Shown one piece after another: positions 46,471 through 54,817 of a stretch of 64,000 bases of DNA. A model generated the notes under the pieces. The model made no database searches. It saw only the letters and a program-made list of their open reading frames with translations, and had not been told where the DNA came from. The DNA is from JAPOXR01 sp965221935 (GTDB lineage: Bacteria > Pseudomonadota > Alphaproteobacteria > Rhodobacterales > Rhodobacteraceae), in assembly GCA_965221935.1 (NCBI GenBank), contig CBDCSZ010000008.1, positions 186,001 through 250,000 of the forward strand, given 5' to 3'. How positions within the stretch are numbered: the stretch's first letter is position 1; the number at the start of each line of letters is the position of its first letter. Both the position numbers and the translations under genes were made by a program.

Positions 46471-47445
46471 TCAGGGACCGGCCTCGTTGCGGATCACCAC
46501 CAGTCGATCGGTGCCCGATTCGGCCCCCCAGACCTCGCCCGGCCGCCCCAGCATCTGGCGCACGTTGGCGCCGCTTCTGTCGGAGACGAAGCTGGTGAAG
46601 GTCTCCGTGTCGGGATCGAAGCGCAGGATCGCGTTGGCGCCGAAATCGCTCAGCCAGATATCGTCGTGCTCGTCGACATAGATCGCGTAGGCGCGGGGCC
46701 GGTCGCCCGGCAGTTTCCAGGAGCGCCAGCCGCCATCGGCCGGATCGTAGCGGCTGACCTGGCCGGCATTCCATTCGCTGACCCAGACCCGGCCGGTGGA
46801 GTCCGACCATACCCGGCGCGCACCCTGGCCGGCGGTCGGCGGCCAAATGACGGTGGCAACGCCGGTGGCAATGTCGACGCGGGCGATATGACTGCCGGCG
46901 AGCGAGGCGTAGTAGATGTCGCCGGAGGGCGTGGTGGTGATGCCGTACGGCCCTCGCCCCCCGGGCGCCTCCCACACCCGGACCTCGCCGCTGGCCGGGT
47001 CGGCCACGCCATAAATGCCGCTCTGGCCGGTAAACCAGATCCGCCCTTGGTGGTCGAACGCGGCGGTGTTGAGGTTGGCGTAGCCGCTGCCGGAAGGCAG
47101 GGGAAAAACGTCGACGGCCTCGGTCACCGGATCGACCCGGACGATGGCGTTGAGGCCGCCATCGGTGACCCAGGCGCCGCCATCGGGGCCGACGATCACG
47201 CCATGGGGCGCCGAGCCGGCGCCTAGCGGGATCTGCCGGACGTCGCCGGTCGCCGGATCGAGCCGGCCGAGCGCTCCCTGGCCCTGGGCGGTGTACCACA
47301 CGGTGCCGTCCGCCGCCGGGGCGACGTCGTGCGGCCGCGCACCCAGCGGCAGGTCGAAATATCGAACCTCCTGGGCAAAGGCAGCGGCCATCGTCAGGCA
47401 GGCGATAGTCGCGACCGCCAGAAACGGAAGGTGGACACCTCGCAT
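46471..47445 (-). CDS. Virginiamycin B lyase-like beta-propeller protein, exported
   Basis: The protein has 324 residues; the ATG at 47445 is chosen for its AAGGAGGAG ribosome site. Signal peptide: MRGVHLPFLAVATIACLTMAAAFA, cleaved before QEV. The mature part has repeated blades of the Vgb type (PHDVAPAADGTVWYT, PHGVIVGPDGGAWVTD, PYGITTTPSGDIYYAS, IWLSDFGANAILRFDP). True Vgb opens streptogramin B rings in the cytoplasm; exported relatives like this have unknown substrates, so antibiotic resistance should not be assumed. Confidence 0.8.
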   Translation of the reverse strand: MRGVHLPFLAVATIACLTMAAAFAQEVRYFDLPLGARPHDVAPAADGTVWYTAQGQGALGRLDPATGDVRQIPLGAGSAPHGVIVGPDGGAWVTDGGLNAIVRVDPVTEAVDVFPLPSGSGYANLNTAAFDHQGRIWFTGQSGIYGVADPASGEVRVWEAPGGRGPYGITTTPSGDIYYASLAGSHIARVDIATGVATVIWPPTAGQGARRVWSDSTGRVWVSEWNAGQVSRYDPADGGWRSWKLPGDRPRAYAIYVDEHDDIWLSDFGANAILRFDPDTETFTSFVSDRSGANVRQMLGRPGEVWGAESGTDRLVVIRNEAGP

Positions 47446-47548
47446 CGCTCTCCTCCTTTTCGGCCGTGGACGCCGTCCGCGAGACATTGGCGCGTCACGC
47501 GATCAGCCACAAACCCACAACCGGCCCTGTCGATGGTTGATGGTCGAT

Positions 47549-47564
47549 GCGCATACGTATGCGC
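47549..47564. promoter_or_regulatory. LacI-type operator-like palindrome
   Basis: GCGCATACGTATGCGC is a perfect 16-bp palindrome, 94 bp before the truncated binding-protein gene. Even-length palindromes with a central CG are typical LacI/GalR-family sites. No LacI-family gene is in the window. Confidence 0.45.
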
Positions 47565-47658
47565 TTGAGCTGACCGGTCGCAGCATAGTGAATCTCGCCT
47601 GCTGCAGCCAAACATCGGCCGGCATGGCCATTTTTTTGTCGAGTGAGGAGGAACGAAA

Positions 47659-47820
47659 ATGAGAAGGTTTGTTATAGGGGTGCTTGCTCCGTTTGCCGTC
47701 GCTGCAATGACGCTATCCAGTCCCGTTGCGGCCCAGGATTTGACGATAGCCTCGTCGATGCCGGGACTGGAATGCCCCTTCTTCGTGCACATGCAGAAAG
47801 AACTGCGGACGGCGCGGTGA
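47659..47820 (+). pseudogene. Periplasmic sugar-binding protein (ABC), N-terminal remnant
   Basis: The frame encodes 53 residues after a GTGAGGAGG ribosome site. Signal peptide: MRRFVIGVLAPFAVAAMTLSSPVAAQ. The mature start DLTIASSMPGLECPFFVHMQKEL is the first strand and helix of a type-I sugar-binding protein. The frame then stops; the rest of the gene and the transporter genes are gone before thuA. Confidence 0.6.
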
Positions 47821-47958
47821 TGACAAAACAGATGCGCTCACCGGCGGTGTCCGATATATCCAAACGCGCGGAGAGTCAAAGCGCTTTGGCTGCCTTCGCC
47901 GGAGGTGAACCTCCAGACCAGAGTTTCCACGCCGACTACGGCCATTTCGGGGTACGCC

Positions 47959-48744
47959 ATGTCACTACGTGCAGTTGTTTGGGGCGAAAATGTTCACGAT
48001 CGCGAAAACGACACCGTACGCGGGATTTATCCCAGCGGGATGCACGGGTGCATCGCTGACTGTCTGAACGACGACCCTGCCATCCAGGCAACCACTGCCA
48101 CGCTCGAGCAACCCGAACACGGGCTGGAAGCCTCGAGGCTGGCCGATACCGACGTTCTCCTGTGGTGGGGACACAAAGCCCATGGCGACGTCGCCGACGC
48201 CGTCGTCGAACGGGTGGTTGAGCGGGTGTGGCAGGGGATGGGCCTCATCGTCCTCCATTCGGGACATTTTTCGAAAGTATTCAAGTCACTCATGGGCACG
48301 CCCTGCTCGCTGACCTGGCGCGAGGCCGGGGAGAGGGAGCGGGTCTGGGTGATCAATCGCAACCACCCCATCGCCCAAGGCGTCGGCCCCTATTTCGAAC
48401 TCGAACAGTCGGAAATGTATGGCGAACCGTTTGGCATCCCTGAGCCATTGGAAACGGTGTTCATCAGCTGGTACGAGGGCGGCGAAGTATTTCGCTCCGG
48501 CGTAACGTTCCAGCGCGGTGCGGGTCGAATTTTCTATCTCGGCGCCGGCCACGAGGTGTACCCGATCTATCATGACGCCACGATCCATACTGTTCTGCGA
48601 AACGCGGTCAAATGGGCCCACAATCCGGCACCGGCCTGGACCGACATCGCGGATGCAACGCATAGGTCGGCTGATAAGGCGCTTGAGCAGCTGACCGAAA
48701 AAGGACCGCGGCTGCATAAACCCGGCGAAGAGGGATTCAAGTGA
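47959..48744 (+). CDS. ThuA-like protein (trehalose/sugar utilisation)
   Basis: The protein has 261 residues from MSLRAVVWGENVHDREND. It shows the glutamine-amidotransferase-like ThuA fold: LADTDVLLWWGHKAHGDV, GLIVLHSGHFSKVFKSLMG, HPIAQGVGPYFEL and GRIFYLGAGHEVYPIYHD. In rhizobia ThuA acts with ThuB in trehalose or 3-keto-sugar metabolism. The stop overlaps the next start by 4 bp. A cut transporter gene lies upstream, so this looks like the tail of a sugar ABC-catabolic operon. Confidence 0.82.
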   Translation: MSLRAVVWGENVHDRENDTVRGIYPSGMHGCIADCLNDDPAIQATTATLEQPEHGLEASRLADTDVLLWWGHKAHGDVADAVVERVVERVWQGMGLIVLHSGHFSKVFKSLMGTPCSLTWREAGERERVWVINRNHPIAQGVGPYFELEQSEMYGEPFGIPEPLETVFISWYEGGEVFRSGVTFQRGAGRIFYLGAGHEVYPIYHDATIHTVLRNAVKWAHNPAPAWTDIADATHRSADKALEQLTEKGPRLHKPGEEGFK

Positions 48745-49781
48745 TCAGGATCCTCATCCTGGGCGCTGGCAACATGGCGAACCAGCACGCCGCGGGTTAC
48801 CGGTCGATAGATGATGTCGAGATTGTCGCGGCGGTCGACAGGGACGCGAAAAATCTCGCCGGATTTACCAAGAAACATGGCATCGGGCGGACGTTTGCAA
48901 ATCTTGACGACGCGATCGCATGGGGCGAATTCGATGCCGCATCGAATGTCACGCCCGACAATGTTCACTACGCCACGACCATGGCGCTTCTTGCGGCCGG
49001 CAAACATGTGTTGTGCGAGAAACCCCTCGCCATGAATTACGCAGACGCCGACGAGATGACAAAAACTGCTCAAGCGAGCGGGGTCATGAGCGTCGTCAAC
49101 CTGACGTATCGCGCCTCACCGGCGACCGCTGCCGCACGGGCCGTCGTGGAGTCCGGTGCGCTCGGAAAGCTGCGACACTTCGACGCTGCGTATCTGCAGA
49201 GCTGGCTGGTCGGGCAGCACTGGGGCGACTGGCGCGAGGAACCTCGCTGGCTCTGGCGCCTTTCGTCAGCCCATGGGAGCCACGGGGTTGTCGGCGATAT
49301 TGGTGTCCACATCGTCGATCTGACGACATTCATCGCTGGTGAGGACGTGGCGCGCCTGCAGAGCCGAACCTCAACGTTTCCCAAGGCAGAGGGCGACCAA
49401 ATCGGCGAATTCGTGCTTGATGCCAACGACGCCTTCACCATGGAAGCCGAACTGACAGGCGGCGCGGTCGGTGTAATTCATGCAACCCGCTGGGCGCCGG
49501 GGCATGCCAATGACCTGCGCGTCGAACTTTTTGGAAGCCGTGGCGGCATGCGTTTCGAGACCGATGGAACGGATTCACGCTTGCGAATCTGCGCCAGCGA
49601 GGCCGTTCACACCCATACCTGGCGGGACGTCGACTGCCCGCCGGTGCCGACCAATTACGAGCATTTCGCCACATCCATTCGCAGCGGACACCAGCACGGG
49701 CCATCCTTCAGGGAAGCCGCCACGGCGCAAAAACTGCTGGATATTTGCCTCGCTGCCGGCGATTCCGGACTGAGAGTTTGA
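48741..49781 (+). CDS. Gfo/Idh/MocA-family oxidoreductase, ThuB-like
   Basis: The protein has 346 residues from a GTG start (GTGA overlap). The NAD-binding motif is ILGAGNMANQHA near residue 6. The family EKP motif is LCEKPLAMNYADADE near 93. The conserved GDIGVHIVDL lies in the substrate domain. It probably oxidises a sugar or polyol hydroxyl with NAD. Pairing with ThuA suggests a disaccharide or keto-sugar route. Confidence 0.85.
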   Translation: MIRILILGAGNMANQHAAGYRSIDDVEIVAAVDRDAKNLAGFTKKHGIGRTFANLDDAIAWGEFDAASNVTPDNVHYATTMALLAAGKHVLCEKPLAMNYADADEMTKTAQASGVMSVVNLTYRASPATAAARAVVESGALGKLRHFDAAYLQSWLVGQHWGDWREEPRWLWRLSSAHGSHGVVGDIGVHIVDLTTFIAGEDVARLQSRTSTFPKAEGDQIGEFVLDANDAFTMEAELTGGAVGVIHATRWAPGHANDLRVELFGSRGGMRFETDGTDSRLRICASEAVHTHTWRDVDCPPVPTNYEHFATSIRSGHQHGPSFREAATAQKLLDICLAAGDSGLRV

Positions 49782-49819
49782 ATCATAATCCATTTTCTCT
49801 TTGTTATGCTTGCGTTTCA

Positions 49820-50134
49820 ATGGGATGCCTCACGCGCCGCCCGCCGCATCTTGAAGCGGCAAGCCGCCAGTTGGCACCACGCCAGTGAACTTGCCAGGCT
49901 CCGCTCGAAATCCTTCGGCTTTTCAACGATCTCCAGCAGACCGCCAAGGCCGAGTTACTCGAGCTTCGAGACAAGCTTCGGACCCTGACAGCCGCCGTCC
50001 GCCCACAGTTTCGTCACCTCCAGCGCCTTCTCCAGCATCCCGGCGGTCACCGCAGGGGCGCCGTCCCGGTCCTGCACGCCGGCCGCATGAACATCGATCA
50101 TAATCGGCGTCACCTCCACATCGGTTACGGTCTG
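49820..50134 (-). pseudogene. IS5-family transposase fragment with an internal stop
   Basis: The frame reads DVHAAGVQDRDGAP, then LWADGGCQGPKLVSKLE with the second catalytic Asp, a TAA, and continues in the same frame with LGLGGLLEIVEKPKDFE, which is the expected following part. Both gene ends are missing. Confidence 0.6.
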
Positions 50135-50206
50135 GATCACCTCGGTGAGAGTGTCAGGGGAAAATTCCGTTGGCTGCCGGAGCGGAATTACATCACCTGT
50201 GGTCAT
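50135..50206 (-). pseudogene. IS256-family transposase N-terminal scrap
   Basis: The first 24 residues (MTTGDVIPLRQPTEFSPDTL) look like the start of an IS256-type transposase. They are joined in frame to the IS5 fragment, so the open frame is a recombination product. Confidence 0.35.
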
Positions 50207-50534
50207 GCGGCGTATCCCTATCTCTTCGGAAATTGACGGCGTTGTCGCACCGCCTTGATATGCCGCCCTTTCCGGCCCGTCACCAACTTTTGGTCATATC
50301 CCTTTCCTGCACAAGTCGCATGTAAGGAAGGTCATAACACTGCACGTAGAAGGCTCCCTCGGTGAGATTGGCTCTGCACCAGTCATACGAGACACCGCAA
50401 AAGACCGGTTATGCCAACCATCTGCCCTGCCCTGCCCCTGTCTGATGAACCATCCCCTCAAGTAAGGCATATGAAGCGCCGGCCTAGGCCGTTCACGGGC
50501 AGGATGGACGTATAATTTGTGCTGAAGGCTGCCG
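50207..50534. other. No gene; contains a relative of the window-start palindrome
   Basis: About 330 bp with no supported gene. The segment 50257-50301 resembles the repeat at 14-56. The 3' end lies just past the HigA-type antitoxin gene. Confidence 0.4.
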
Positions 50535-50828
50535 CTATGGACAGCTTACACGCAGCTTCATGCCCAGCGCAGAGATCACCCTGAGAACCGTGTCCAGACT
50601 GGGATTGCGGTTTCCGGAAAGCGCTTTGTAAAGGCTTTCTCGGGAAAGACCTGCGTCGCACGCAACCTGCGACATACCCTTGGAGCGGGCGATATCGCCC
50701 AGCGCCTTGGCAATGAACGCGGCATCGCCATCGGCTTCCTCAATGGCGGCTTCCAAGTATGCAGCTATTTCCTCCGGTGTGCGAAGGTGCTCGGTCACAT
50801 CGTACGGTGTGGTTGCAGTCTTGATCAT
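50535..50828 (-). CDS. HigA-like antitoxin (addiction module antidote)
   Basis: The protein has 97 residues from MIKTATTPYDVTEHL; AGGTGGAG precedes this ATG. The family pattern includes LRTPEEIAAYLEAAIEE and a Cro/C1-type HTH (MSQVACDAGLSRESLYKALSGNRNPSL). It neutralises the toxin encoded just upstream and likely represses the operon. Confidence 0.87.
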   Translation of the reverse strand: MIKTATTPYDVTEHLRTPEEIAAYLEAAIEEADGDAAFIAKALGDIARSKGMSQVACDAGLSRESLYKALSGNRNPSLDTVLRVISALGMKLRVSCP

Positions 50829-50837
50829 TGTCTCCAC

Positions 50838-51128
50838 CTAAAGGTCTCGCGCAAGCCGCAGGGCCACTTCGATATCCCGTTTCTGTGTCTGCTTGTCCCC
50901 TCCGGTCAGCAGCACGATGACCGTTGGGGCCTGCGTCTTGTAATATACCCGATAACCCGGGCCATAGTTTATCCGCAATTCAGAAACACCTTTGCCCACC
51001 GGCCTGACATCTCCCGGATTGCCATCTGCGAGTCGCTCGACCCTCACCAATATGCGGGCCCGCACACGCACATCCCGTAATCTGTCCAGCCACCTTGCAT
51101 ATGTTTCGGTCTTGCGGAGTTCGATCAC
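50838..51128 (-). CDS. RelE/ParE-family toxin (HigB/Gp49-like)
   Basis: The protein has 96 residues. Typical features: ETYARWLDRLRDVRVRARILVRVERL at the start, VGKGVSELRINYGPGYRVYY in the core and LLTGGDKQTQKRDIEVAL near the end. It is the first gene of the pair, the usual order for this subfamily, with the antitoxin following at once. It appears complete. Confidence 0.88.
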   Translation of the reverse strand: MIELRKTETYARWLDRLRDVRVRARILVRVERLADGNPGDVRPVGKGVSELRINYGPGYRVYYKTQAPTVIVLLTGGDKQTQKRDIEVALRLARDL

Positions 51129-51317
51129 ACAGACATTGTAGCCTATTGGCTACAACTGGTCAACACCTTCCAATCGATCGCGGCCGGCTGGACATGAAAT
51201 TTACGCTGAGGGCCACGAGAGAGGCTGCCGGCCCGTGGAACATTCCGTCCGTCACCTGTACGTTTGAGGATCCCTTATACGAAACGAGCTATCAACCAGA
51301 TTGACGCTCTATACCCG

Positions 51318-51770
51318 TGTTGTTTCTCTCAATATACCGCTTTGAAGCGCGCTGGTTTTCCCGGTTTGGGCTGACGTCGGATTTCCTGGAAACCGGCACA
51401 GTCCGGGAAGCTCCTTCTCTCTTCTTTTCCAAGCAGGATCTTTTTCAGCAGCCGGCCTGAGGCGTGTCAGCGCCGGATGAACGCTCCTCAAAAGCGCCGA
51501 AGTGGAAATCCCCGGTTTCAGAGCTGATGGACTGAACCGGCGGAGGCGGGTTCCGGAAACTTCCGGTTGCCGTCCGGGCGGCCGCCGTCCACTCCTCCGG
51601 TCTGCGGTCAGCGGCAGAGGAATGGCCCGCGCGGAGCGCAATCCGCCGGGCCTTGGGCGTTCAAGTGCAACTCATCCACGAGACAGACCTTTCCGCCGAG
51701 GAGTATGTTAGCACAAAGGGGTGGCGTCACGCAAAGCTTGAGTGCTGCCCGAGACATCCCGGCGGCGGCT
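51318..51770 (+). mobile_element. Left-end remnant of a second four-gene transposon
   Basis: It starts TGTTGTTTCTCTC, like the right end at 36189. Related stretches follow in the same order as at 32230-32480 (TTTCCAAGCAGGAT, GGCCCGCGCG), leading to a TTG start at 51653 and the first about 30 residues of the zinc-ribbon protein (ETDLSAEEYV). It then breaks off. Divergence from the 32-kb element shows a different insertion lineage. Confidence 0.6.
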
Positions 51771-51776
51771 GCCGGT

Positions 51777-51890
51777 TCGGTGGGACCGGTCTGGCGCAAG
51801 TTCTCCTACTGAACAATCGACGCCTCGGCCCGAAGCGTTTTGACATCGGCGGCCGCCGACACAATTTCTGCCATGTTCATCTTGATCATG
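51777..51890 (-). pseudogene. Fragment of the 11.4-kb membrane/coiled-coil gene
   Basis: The sequence matches 11520-11735 but lacks about 110 bp in the middle; both keep GGGACCGGTCTGGCGC and the block around GACATCGGCGGCCGCCG. It joins directly to crotonase sequence at 51893. Confidence 0.6.
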
Positions 51891-51892
51891 GG

Positions 51893-52350
51893 CGAAGAGG
51901 CTGAAATCGGTTACATGCCTGCCCGTGTCTGGGGCTGTCCGACGACAGCAATGTGGGTCTATCGGAAAGGGGCAGAAAGGGCGAAGCGAATGTTGCTGAC
52001 GGGCGACCGGATTCGGGGCCGTGAAGCGGCGGAGATCGGGCTGGCGCTGCAGGCCGTGCCGGAGGATTGGCTGGAGGAAGAAGTGGAAGCGCTGGCGGTG
52101 CGCATGGCCAGCGTTCCGATCAATCAAGCTGGCGATGCAGAAGCTGGTGATCAATCAGGCCATAGAGGCTCGGGGACTGGCTGGCGTTCAGCGGCTGGCT
52201 GCGTTTATTGACGGCGTCAGCAGGCACTCGCCTGAAGGCGTGGCCTTCGCGGAACGGGCGGCAAAAGCCGGGTGGAAACAGACCGTTCAGAAACGCGGCC
52301 TCGGGCTTCGCGACTGGACGGGCGGCACTCCGTTTGACGATTCAGGCTGA
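51893..52350 (+). pseudogene. Crotonase C-terminal fragment, frameshifted
   Basis: The first frame gives EEAEIGYMPARVWGCPTTAMW, RAKRMLLTGDRIRGREAAEIGL and MASVPINQ. After a shift near 52125 the next frame gives LAMQKLVINQAIEARG and RHSPEGVAFAERAAKAGWKQ, the family C terminus. It lacks the N-terminal half found at 12930-13133; about 80 central residues are in neither piece. Confidence 0.82.
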
Positions 52351-53096
52351 ATCCGTTCCCGCTGTTCCCCCGGCGCCGGCTCAATGGCCGCGCAGAGCGC
52401 CGCCCGGGCTGTCTGCGAAATCAGCTGGTCCGCAGAGCGGGCGACAACACAGTTCCAATCCAGTCTGACCGCATCGGCGACACGCCGGCTGAGGCAAAAA
52501 ATTTCATGCCCGAGGTCTGGCAGCTGTTTCGCCGCACCGCTGAAGACCGTTGCCGCTCTGGCCGAGAATAACGGAACGACGCACCCGGCCGAGCGCAGCG
52601 CATCGGCTGCCCTGGCGTTTAGCCGGCAAGGAATCTGCTCATAGACAGTGAACGATCGCACCTGAGCCCCCTGCGCCCGCAAGACAGGTTCCAAGTCGAC
52701 AGCGACATGTTTCCCGCGCAGCCAGGCGAGCTGACCAGCGGGTCGTTCAGTCAGCAAGAGATCAATCAATGACTCGGCGTTGCCATCAGCGGCGATTGCC
52801 GCATACCCTTTCCGGCGGGCGGCGGCGGCTGTGCCTTCGCCGACACACCAGGCCTTCATGCCGGCGGCTGGCGGTGGAGCGGCCGCAGCGCCATTCTCCG
52901 AGGTGAGGATCACTCCGCGAAACAGGGAAACATCGATCGGGGATCCGGTTGCGGCGATGCGCAGCAGCGGCGATACTACGATTGCCGCATCTTCGACGCC
53001 TCTGTCGCGCAGCTGCCTGGCGGTTCGCGCCGCCGCGCGCGCGGGCCGTGTGATGATGACTGCCCGCCGCTGCGGAACAGTGCCATTGTCTTGCAT
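52287..53096 (-). CDS. hemD: Uroporphyrinogen-III synthase
   Basis: The protein has 269 residues with the diverged HemD pattern: AVIITRPARAAARTARQLRDRG at the N terminus, FRGVILTSENGA, AWCVGEGTAAAARRKGY, then LRGKHVAVDLEPVLRAQGAQVRSFTVYEQIP and VVPLFSARAATVF. It closes hydroxymethylbilane to uroporphyrinogen III for heme and cobalamin. It is divergent from tsaD, the usual alphaproteobacterial arrangement. The last about 30 residues extend into crotonase remnant DNA and may be an abnormal tail. Confidence 0.82.
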   Translation of the reverse strand: MQDNGTVPQRRAVIITRPARAAARTARQLRDRGVEDAAIVVSPLLRIAATGSPIDVSLFRGVILTSENGAAAAPPPAAGMKAWCVGEGTAAAARRKGYAAIAADGNAESLIDLLLTERPAGQLAWLRGKHVAVDLEPVLRAQGAQVRSFTVYEQIPCRLNARAADALRSAGCVVPLFSARAATVFSGAAKQLPDLGHEIFCLSRRVADAVRLDWNCVVARSADQLISQTARAALCAAIEPAPGEQRERIQPESSNGVPPVQSRSPRPRF

Positions 53097-53138
53097 TTGC
53101 GGCGATGGTACTCACCCGGAAAACCTGCCGCAAGAACC

Positions 53139-54236
53139 ATGTCTCAGCCTTTTACAGTCCTTGGCATCGAAAGCAGCTGCGACGACACCGCGGCAGCCGT
53201 GGTTCGGCGTCAAGGAAATACCCGGGCGGAAATCTGCGCATCGGTGGTTCAGGGGCAGACGGATCTGCATCAACGCTATGGCGGCGTCGTTCCGGAAATT
53301 GCAGCGAGAGCACATGCCGAAAGGCTTGACTATGTGACCGAGGACGCCATGTCCGCCGCGGGGATTTCGCTGGCGGATGTTGACGCGATCGCAGTGACGG
53401 CCGGACCCGGCCTGATCGGCGGCCTTATGGCGGGTGTGGCGTTTGCCAAAGGACTTGCGGCGGGGGCCGACAAACCAATTCTCGGAATAAATCATCTCGC
53501 CGGTCATGCGCTGACTGCCCGGATGACGCATGGGCTTGCATTCCCGTACCTGGCATTGCTCGTGTCCGGCGGGCACTGCCAGTTCCTCGCCGTGAAGGGC
53601 GCCGACACGTTTCTGCGGCTTGGCGGAACAATTGATGACGCCCCCGGCGAGGCGTTCGACAAGTCCGCTCGCCTCCTTGGCCTCGGGCAGCCGGGCGGCC
53701 CGGCGATTGAGAAGGCGGCGCTGTGCGGCAACCCGAAGCGGTTCCGGTTCCCGCGTCCGCTGTCAGGCCGGGAAGGCTGCAATGTGTCGTTTTCCGGGTT
53801 GAAGACGGCGTTGCTCCTGGCGCTGAACCGGCTCTCCGGCGGCGCCGGTGCCGCCGACGCCGACGTCGCTGATCTTGCGGCGAGCTTTCAGCAGGCCATA
53901 AGGGATGTGCTGGTCGAAAAGTCGGAAGCGGCGATTTCCATTTACCGCGAGGCCACGGGTTCCGATGCGCCGGCATTTGTCGTTTGCGGCGGCGTGGCGT
54001 CGAACAAAGCGATCCGGGCCGGTCTGAAAGATCTTTGCAAAAGGTGCGGTGTCCGATTCGTTGCTCCCGGTCCCGAATTCTGCACCGATAACGCTGCGAT
54101 GATCGCCTGGACGGGAATTGAGCGGTTTCAGCTGGGCTGCCGCGATGCGTTTGATCTTGCCGCCCGGCCCCGGTGGCCGCTTGATGAAGCGAGTCCGGCC
54201 CTCATCGGATCGGGAAAGAGGGGCCCAAAATCCTGA
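53139..54236 (+). CDS. tsaD: tRNA N6-threonylcarbamoyladenosine (t6A37) transferase TsaD
   Basis: The protein has 365 residues from MSQPFTVLGIESSCDD. It has the ASKHA ATPase fold with the metal-binding HLAGHAL motif (near 110), LLVSGGHCQFL, FDKSARLLGLGQPGGPAIE and the C-terminal GGVASNKAIR and FCTDNAAMIAW. TsaD transfers the threonylcarbamoyl group to A37 of ANN-decoding tRNAs with TsaB, TsaE and TsaC. tsaE is also in this window (58418). Confidence 0.95.
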   Translation: MSQPFTVLGIESSCDDTAAAVVRRQGNTRAEICASVVQGQTDLHQRYGGVVPEIAARAHAERLDYVTEDAMSAAGISLADVDAIAVTAGPGLIGGLMAGVAFAKGLAAGADKPILGINHLAGHALTARMTHGLAFPYLALLVSGGHCQFLAVKGADTFLRLGGTIDDAPGEAFDKSARLLGLGQPGGPAIEKAALCGNPKRFRFPRPLSGREGCNVSFSGLKTALLLALNRLSGGAGAADADVADLAASFQQAIRDVLVEKSEAAISIYREATGSDAPAFVVCGGVASNKAIRAGLKDLCKRCGVRFVAPGPEFCTDNAAMIAWTGIERFQLGCRDAFDLAARPRWPLDEASPALIGSGKRGPKS

Positions 54237-54361
54237 TGGCGAGCAGGCGCCTCCTCTGTGCGGGCCGTCCGAATTCCACTCGGCTTCACAAGATGCTAGT
54301 CGGGTTCGCGCGGGCTGTCCGCACAAGGGAATCTGCTGCGGACTAATTGATCGGAGGCGTC

Positions 54362-54790
54362 ATGGCTTATTGGCTTTTCAAATCGGAACCGGGTGAGTGG
54401 AGCTGGGGCGACCAGGTGGCCAAGGGCGATGCCGGCGAAGAATGGGACGGCATTCGCAACTACCAGGCGCGCAACAACATGCGCCTGATGAAAGTTGGAG
54501 ATTTGGGATTTTTCTATCACTCGCAGTCAGAAAAGGCTGTTGTCGGCATCGTCAGAGTATGCGCCGAGATTCACCCTGACAGCACTGCCGATGACCCGCG
54601 CTGGGAATGTGTCGATGTTGAAGCTGTCGCTCCGATGCCAGATCCGGTGACACTTGCGGCCTGCAAAGCGGAACCGCGCCTCGCGGATATGGTGCTGGTC
54701 AACAATACGAGATTGTCGGTGCAGCCGGTCACCGCAGAAGAATGGTCCGTGGTTTGCGAACTCGGCGGCTATCCAGAGGGCAGATCCTGA
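54362..54790 (+). CDS. EVE-domain protein
   Basis: The protein has 142 residues; the ATG at 54362 has GGAGG upstream. The EVE/PUA-like fold is clear: YWLFKSEPGEWSWGDQV, WDGIRNYQARNNMRLMKVGDLGFFYHS, EKAVVGIVRV. Such domains bind modified bases in nucleic acids. Its place after tsaD is common in alphaproteobacteria, although genes often found in between (gpsA, YciI) are missing. Confidence 0.92.
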   Translation: MAYWLFKSEPGEWSWGDQVAKGDAGEEWDGIRNYQARNNMRLMKVGDLGFFYHSQSEKAVVGIVRVCAEIHPDSTADDPRWECVDVEAVAPMPDPVTLAACKAEPRLADMVLVNNTRLSVQPVTAEEWSVVCELGGYPEGRS

Positions 54791-54817
54791 GGTTCGGTTT
54801 CACGGACTCCGGGAAAA

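Noticed and set aside
46471..47445. Streptogramin resistance gene
   Set aside because: The protein is Vgb-like but has a signal peptide, and many beta-propeller relatives are not lyases; resistance cannot be claimed.
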